Both the position numbers and the translations under genes were made by a program. Source: Panopea generosa (taxonomy: Eukaryota; Mollusca; Bivalvia; Adapedonta; Hiatellidae). Taken from it: a stretch of 64,000 nt of DNA. The notes under the pieces are model-generated. The model saw only the letters and a program-made list of their open reading frames with translations. It was not told the DNA's origin and did not search any database. Where the stretch lies: assembly GCA_029582155.1 (NCBI GenBank), contig CM055905.1:9687495-9751494 (forward strand). Direction: 5' to 3'. Shown piece by piece: positions 56,651 through 64,000 of the stretch; within the stretch, counting starts at the first letter, position 1; each line of letters begins with the position of its first letter.

Positions 56651-59600
56651 ATGAGACCAGACTCAAAAACGAGGTGTCACTGGGCAGGCCAGAGTGTGTA
56701 GAAGACACCTGAAGTGTCCATTGAAACCCAAGTATTAACCAACGGCGCAGATTGGCGGCGGGCGAGATGCCGTCATTTCGCCTGATTCGCTCCAAACAGC
56801 CTACAGACTGCAGCCCGGTGTGGGTCCCATGTTCGGGACACTCGATGACCGACTTCCAGATGAGCCAGACTAAAAAACTAGGTGTCACTGGGCAGCCCAG
56901 AGGGTGTAGAAGACACCTAAAGTGTCCATTGAAACCCAAGTATTGGCCAAGGGGCGCCATTTGCCGCGGGAATAGAAGCCATAATTTCGCCTGTTTTGGT
57001 CGAAATAGCCCAAAACATGCAACTTTGTATGCGTGCACATGTTTGCGACGTCCGTTGACCGCCTTCTAGATGGGCCAGACTCAAAAACGAGGTGTCACTG
57101 GGCAGGCCAGAGTGTGTAGAAGACACCTGAAGTGTCCATTGAAACCCAAGTATTAACCAACGGCGCAGATTGGCGGCGGGCGAGATGCCGTCATTTCGCC
57201 TGATTCGCTCCAAACAGCCTACAGACTGCAGCCTGGTGTGGGTCCCCATGTTCGGGACACTCGATGACCGACTTCCAGATGAGCCAGACTCAAAAACTGG
57301 GTGTCACTGGGCAGCCCAGAGGGTGTAGAAGACACCTAAAGTGTCCATTGAAACCCAAGTATTTGCCAAGGGGCGCCATTTGCCGCGGGAATAGAAGCCA
57401 TGATTTCGCCTGTTTTGGTCGAAATAGCCCAAAACATGCAACTTTGTATGCGTGCACATGTTTGCGACGTCCGTTGACCGCCTTCTAGATGGGCCAGACT
57501 CAAAAACGAGGTGTCACTGGGCAGGCCAGAGTGTGTAGAAGACACCTGAAGTGTCCATTGAAACCCAAGTATTAACCAACGGCGCAGATTGGCGGCGGGC
57601 GAGATGCCGTCATTTCGCCTGATTCGCTCCAAACAGCCTACAGACTGCAGCCTGGTGTGGGTCCCCATGTTCGGGACACTCGATGACCGACTTCCAGATG
57701 AGCCACACTCAAAAACTGGGTGTCACTGGGCAGCCCAGAGGGTGTAGAAGACACCTGAAGTGTCCATTGAAACCCAAGTATTGGCCAAGGGGCGCCATTT
57801 GCCGCAGGAATAGAAGCCATGATTTCGCCTGTTTTGGTCGAAATAGCCCAACACATGCAACTTTGTATGCGTGCACATGTTTGCGACGTCCGTTGACCGC
57901 CTTCTAGATGGGCCAGACTCAAAAACGAGGTGTCACTGGGCAGGCCAGAGTGTGTAGAAGACACCTGAACTGTCCATTGAAACCCAAGTATTAACCAACG
58001 GCGCAGATTGGCGGCGGGCGAGATGCCGTCATTTCGCCTGATTCGCTCCAAACAGCCTACAGACTGCAGCCTGGTGTGGGTCCCCATGTTCGGGACACTC
58101 GATGACCGACTTCCAGATGAGCCAGACTCAAAAACTGGGTGTCACTGGGCAGCCCAGAGAGTGTAGAAGACACCTAAAGTGTCCATTGAAACCCAAGTAT
58201 TTGCCAAGGGGCGCCATTTGCCGCGGGAATAGAAGCCATGATTTCGCCTGTTTTGGTCGAAATAGCCCAAAACATGCAACTTTGTATGCGTGCACATGTT
58301 TGCGACGTCCGTTGACCGCCTTCTAGATGGGCCAGACTCAAAAACGAGGTGTCACTGGGCAGGCCAGAGTGTGTAGAAGACACCTGAAGTGTCCATTGAA
58401 ACCCAAGTATTAACCAACGGCGCAGATTGGCGGCGGGCGAGATGCCGTCATTTCGCCTGATTCGCTCCAAACAGCCTACAGACTGCAGCCTGGTGTGGGT
58501 CCCCATGTTCGGGACACTCGATGACCGACTTCCAGATGAGCCAGACTCAAAAACTGGGTGTCACTGGGCAGCCCAGAGGGTGTAGAAGACACCTGAAGTG
58601 TCCATTGAAATCCAAGTATTTGCCAAGGGGCGCCGTTTGCCGCGGGAATAGAAGCCATGATTTCGCCTGTTTTGGTCGAAATAGCCCAAAACATGCAACT
58701 TTGTATGCGTGCACATGTTTGCGACGTCCGTTGACCGCCTTCTAGATGGGCCAGACTCAAAAACGAGGTGTCACTGGGCAGGCCAGAGTGTGTAGAAGAC
58801 ACCTGAAGTGTCCATTGAAACCCAATTATTAACCAACGGCGCAGATTGGCGGCGGGCGAGATGCCGTCATTTCGCCTATTTCGCTCCAAACAGCCTACAG
58901 ACTGCAGCCTGGTGTGGGTCCCCATGTTCGGGACACTCGATGACCGACTTCCAGATGAGCCAGACTCAAAAACTGGGTGTCACTGGGCAGCCCAGAGGGT
59001 GTAGAAGACACCTGAAGTGTCCATTGAAATCCAAGTATTTGGCAAGGGGCGCCATTTGCCGCGGGAATAGAAGCCATGATTTCGCCTGTTTTGGTCGAAA
59101 TAGACCAAAACATGCAACTTTGTATGCGTGCACATGTTTGCGACGTCCGTTGACCGCCTTCTAGATGGGCCAGACTCAAAAACGAGGTGTCACTGGGCAG
59201 GCCAGAGTGTGTAGAAGACACCTGAAGTGTCCATTGAAACCCAAGTATTAACCAACGGCGCAGATTGGCGGCGGGCGAGATGCCGTCATTTCGCCTGATT
59301 CGCTCCAAACAGCCTACAGACTGCAGCCTGGTGTGGGTCTCCATGTTCGGGACACTCGATGACCGACTTCCAGATGAGCCAGACTCAAAAACTGGGTGTC
59401 ACTGGGCAGCCCAGAGAGTGTAGAAGACACCTGAAGTGTCCATTGAAACCCAAGTATTTGCCAAGGGGTGCTATTTGCCGCGGGAATAGAAGCCATGATT
59501 TCGCCTGTTTTGGTCAAAATAGCCCAAAACATGCAACTTTGTATGCGTGCACATGTTTGCGACGTCCGTTGACCACCTTCTAGATGGGCCAGACTCAAAA

Positions 59601-62600
59601 ACGAGGTGTCACTGGGCAGGCCAGAGTGTGTAAAAGACACATGAAGTGTCCATTGAAACCCAAGTATTAACCAACGGCGCAGATTGGCGGCGGGCGAGAT
59701 GCCGTCATTTCGCCTGATTCGCTCCAAACAGCCTACAGACTGCAGCCTGGTGTGGGTCCCCATGTTCGGGACACTCGATGACCGACTTTCAGATGAGCCA
59801 GACTCAAAAACTGGGTGTCACTGGGCAGCCCAGAGGGTGTAGAAGACACCTAAAGTGTCCATTGAAACCCAAGTATTTGCCAAGGGGCGCCATTTGCCGC
59901 GGGAATAGAAGCCATGATTTCGCCTGTTTTGGTCGAAATAGCCCAAAACATGCAACTTTGTATGCGTGCACATGTTTGCGACGTCCGTTGACCGCCTTCT
60001 AGATGGGCCAGACTCAAAAACGAGGTGTCACTGGGCAGGCCAGAGTGTGTAGAAGACACATGAAGTGTCCATTGAAACCCAAGTATTAACCAACGGCGCA
60101 GATTGGCGGCGGGCGAGATGCCGTCATTTCGCCTGATTCGCTCCAAACAGCCTACAGACTGCAGCCTGGAGTGGGTCCCCATGTTCGGGACACTCGATGG
60201 CCGACTTCCAGATGAGCCAGACTCAAAAACTGGGTGTCACTGGGCAGCCCAGAGGGTGTAGAAGACACCTAAAGTGTCCATTGAAACCCAAGTATTTGCC
60301 AAGGGGCGCCATTTGCCGCGGGAATAGAAGCCATGATTTCGCCTGTTTTGGTCGAAATAGCCCAAAACATGCAACTTTGTATGCGTGCACATGTTTGCGA
60401 CGTCCGTTGACCGCCTTCTAGATGGGCCAGACTCAAAAACGAGGTGTCACTGGGCAGGCCAGAGTGTGTAGAAGACACCTGAAGTGTCCATTGAAACCCA
60501 GGTATTAACCAACGGCGCAGATTGGCGGCGGGCGAGATGCCGTCATTTCGCCTGATTCGCTCCAAACAGCCTACAGACTGCAGCCTGGTGTGAGTCCCCA
60601 TGTTCGGGACACTCGATGACCGACTTCCAGATGAGCCAGACTCAAAAACTGGGTGTCACTGGGCAGTCCAGAGGGTGTAGAAGACACCTGAAGTGTCCAT
60701 TGAAATCCAAGTATTTGCCAAGGGGCGCCATTTGCCGCGGGAATAGAAGCCATGATTTCGCCTGTTTTGGTCGAAATAGCCCAAAACATGCAACTTTGTA
60801 TGCGTGCACATGTTTGCGACGTCCGTTGACCGCCTTCTAGATGGGCCAGACTCAAAAACGAGGTGTCACTGGGCAGGCCAGAGTGTGTAGAAGACACCTG
60901 AAGTGTCCATTGAAACCCAATTATTAACCAACGGCGCAGATTGGCGGCGGGCGAGATGCCGTCATTTCGCCTATTTCGCTCCAAACAGCCTACAGACTGC
61001 AGCCTGGTGTGGGTCCCCATGTTCGGGACACTCGATGACCGACTTCCAGATGAGCCAGACTCAAAAACTGGGTGCCACTGGGCAGCCTAGAGGGTGTAGA
61101 AGACACCTAAAGTGTCCATTGAAACCCAAGTATTTGCCAAGGGGCGCCATTTGCCGCGGGAATAGAAGCCATGATTTCGCCTGTTTTGGTCGAAATAGCC
61201 CAAAACATGCAACTTTGTATGCGTGCACATGTTTGCGACGTCCGTTGACCGCCTTCTAGATGGGCCAGACTCAAAAACGAGGTGTCACTGGGCAGGCCAG
61301 AGTGTGTAGAAGACACCTGAAGTGTCCATTGAAACCCAAGTATTAACCAACGGCGAAGATTGGCGGCGGGCGAGATGCCGTCATTTCGCCTGATTCGCTC
61401 CAAACAGCCTACAGACTGCAGCCTGGTGTGGGTCCCCATTTTCGGGACACTCGATGACCGACTTCCAGATGAGCCAGACTCAAAAACTGGGTGTCACTGG
61501 GCAGCCCAGAGGGTGTAGAAGACACCTGAAGTGTCCATTGAAACCCAAGTATTTGCCAAGGGGCGCCATTTGCCGCGGGAATAGAAGCCATGATTTCGCC
61601 TGTTTTGGTCGAAATTGCCCAAAACATGCAACTTTGTATGCGTGCACATGTTTGCGACGTCCGTTGACCGCCTTCTAGATGGGCCACACTCAAAAACGAG
61701 GTGTCACTGGGCAGGCCAGAGTGTGTAGAAGACACCTGAAGTGTCCATTGAAACCCAAGTATTAACCAACGGCGCAGATTGGCGGCGGGCGAGATGCCGT
61801 CATTTCGCCTGATTCGCTCCAAACAGCCTACAGACTGCAGCCTGGTGTGGGTCCCCATGTTCGGGACACTCGATGACCGACTTCCAGATGAGCCAGACTC
61901 AAAAACTGGGTGTCACTGGGCAGCCCAGAGAGTGTAGAAGACACCTGAAGTGTCCATTGAAACCCAAGTATTTGCCAAGGGGTGCTATTTGCCGCGGGAA
62001 TAGAAGCCATGATTTTGCCTGTTTTGGTCGAAATAGCCCAAAACATGCAACTTTGTATGCGTGCACATGTTTGCGACGTCCGTTGACCGCCTTCTAGATG
62101 GGCCACACTCAAAAACGAGGTGTCACTGGGCAGGCCAGAGTGTGTAGAAGACACATGAAGTGTCCATTGAAACCCAAGTATTAACCAACGGCGCAGATTG
62201 GCGGCGGGCGAGATGCCGTCATTTCGCCTGATTCGCTCCAAACAGCCTACAGACTGCAGCCTGGTGTGGGTCCCCATGTTCGGGACACTCGATGACCGAC
62301 TTCCAGATGAGCCAGACTCAAAAACTGGGTGCCACTGGGCAGCCTAGAGGGTGTAGAAGACACCTAAAGTGTCCATTGAAACCCAAGTATTTGCCAAGGG
62401 GCGCCATTTGCCGCGGGAATAGAAGCCATGATTTCGCCTGTTTTGGTCGAAATAGCCCAAAACATGCAACTTTGTATGCGTGCACATGTTTGCGACGTCC
62501 GTTGACCGCCTTCTAGATGGGCCAGACTCAAAAACGAGGTGTCACTGGGCAGGCCAGAGTGTGTAGAAGACACCTGAAGTGTCCATTGAAACCCAAGTAT

Positions 62601-64000
62601 TAACCAACGGCGAAGATTGGCGGCGGGCGAGATGCCGTCATTTCGCCTGATTCGCTCCAAACAGCCTACAGACTGCAGCCTGGTGTGGGTCCCCATTTTC
62701 GGGACACTCGATGACCGACTTCCAGATGAGCCAGACTCAAAAACTGGGTGTCACTGGGCAGCCCAGAGGGTGTAGAAGACACCTGAAGTGTCCATTGAAA
62801 CCCAAGTATTTGCCAAGGGGCGCCATTTGCCGCGGGAATAGAAGCCATGATTTCGCCTGTTTTGGTCGAAATAGCCCAAAACATGCAACTTTGTATGCGT
62901 GCACATGTTTGCGACGTCCGTTGACCGCCTTCTAGATGGGCCACACTCAAAAACGAGGTGTCACTGGGCAGGCCAGAGTGTGTAGAAGACACCTGAAGTG
63001 TCCATTGAAACCCAAGTATTAACCAACGGCGCAGATTGGCGGCGGGCGAGATGCCGTCATTTCGCCTGATTCGCTCCAAACAGCCTACAGACTGCAGCCC
63101 GGTGTGGGTCCCATGTTCGGGACACTCGATGACCGACTTCCAGATGAGCCAGACTAAAAAACTAGGTGTCACTGGGCAGCCCAGAGGGTGTAGAAGACAC
63201 CTAAAGTGTCCATTGAAACCCAAGTATTTGCCAAGGGGCGCCATTTGCCGCGGGAATAGAAGCCATAATTTCGCCTGTTTTGGTCGAAATAGCCCAAAAC
63301 ATGCAACTTTGTATGCGTGCACATGTTTGCGACGTCCGTTGACCGCCTTCTAGATGGGCCAGACTCAAAAACGAGGTGTCACTGGGCAGGCCAGAGTGTG
63401 TAGAAGACACCTGAAGTGTCCATTGAAACCCAAGTATTAACCAACGGCGCAGATTGGCGGCGGGCGAGATGCCGTCATTTCGCCTGATTCGCTCCAAACA
63501 GCCTACAGACTGCAGCCTGGTGTGGGTCCCCATGTTCGGGACACTCGATGACCGACTTCCAGATGAGCCAGACTCAAAAACTGGGTGTCACTGGGCAGCC
63601 CAGAGGGTGTAGAAGACACCTAAAGTGTCCATTGAAACCCAAGTATTTGCCAAGGGGCGCCATTTGCCGCGGGAATAGAAGCCATGATTTCGCCTGTTTT
63701 GGTCGAAATAGCCCAAAACATGCAACTTTGTATGCGTGCACATGTTTGCAGACGTCCGTTGACCGCCTTCTAGATGGGCCAGACTCAAAAACGAGGTGTC
63801 ACTGGGCAGGCCAGAGTGTGTAGAAGACACCTGAAGTGTCCATTGAAACCCAATTATTAACCAACGGCGCAGATTGGCGGCGGGCGAGATGCCGTCATTT
63901 CGCCTGATTCGCTCCAAACAGCCTACAGACTGCAGCCTGGTGTGGGTCCCCATGTTCGGGACACTCGATGACCGACTTCCAGATGAGCCACACTCAAAAA
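56651..64000. repeat. 419-bp dimeric satellite array, open at the window end
   Basis: At least 17.5 copies of a 419-bp unit, each a 209-bp half starting GATGGGCCAGACTCAAAAAC (e.g. 57069) followed by a 210-bp half starting GATGAGCCAGACTCAAAAAC (e.g. 57278). The halves align over their whole length but differ mainly in the second part. Units are nearly identical to each other, GC-rich and CpG-rich against an AT-rich background. The unit is not a multiple of three, and open frames occur on both strands, so I do not treat it as coding. Confidence 0.95.

Noticed and set aside
56752-63953. Many ORFs of 74-218 residues on both strands of the satellite
   Set aside because: They follow the 419-bp repeat on both strands, change length with single-base variants and show no known domain; the unit length is not a multiple of three.
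56651-64000. CRISPR-like array
   Set aside because: Contiguous 419-bp tandem units without short repeats and unique spacers, in an animal genome.

Overview
The window comes from an animal nuclear genome, most likely a mollusc and probably a bivalve. The evidence is AT-rich DNA, GT-AG introns, decayed non-LTR retrotransposons, tRNA-derived SINEs, MITEs, ~150-185 bp tandem arrays of a kind common in bivalves, and a long GC-rich satellite. I could not identify the species.

The centre (5007-50620) is one plus-strand gene. I assembled 25 coding exons by matching conserved blocks of animal type I fatty acid synthase (FAS) and requiring GT-AG boundaries with compatible phase. They sum to 6,585 nt, an uninterrupted 2,194-residue frame with the order KS-AT-DH-pseudo-methyltransferase-ER-KR-ACP. 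The protein stops 39 residues after the phosphopantetheine serine. The thioesterase that ends metazoan FAS is absent, and I see none downstream. This is the architecture of animal FAS-like polyketide synthases (AFPKs). One chain would be loaded by the AT, condensed by the KS, and processed by KR, DH and ER while tethered to the ACP. Release would need a partner enzyme or another mechanism. Active-site residues are intact in KS, AT, KR and ACP. The DH keeps His and Asp, but the Gly of its HxxxGxxxxP motif is Arg.

Region 1-5006 holds two LINE remnants, a MITE with long inverted repeats, a TTAA-flanked hairpin MITE and the presumed promoter. The introns make up about 86% of the gene. They contain LINE remnants, more than a dozen SINE copies (one nested in another), three clear minisatellites (62, 31 and ~184 bp) and an inverted-repeat segment in intron 6 with an unrecognised 97-residue ORF.

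From 50621 to 56650 lie the 3' UTR, a partial MITE, a SINE and tandem arrays. From 56651 to the window end is a 419-bp satellite made of two diverged ~210-bp halves. It has at least 17.5 copies and runs off the window.
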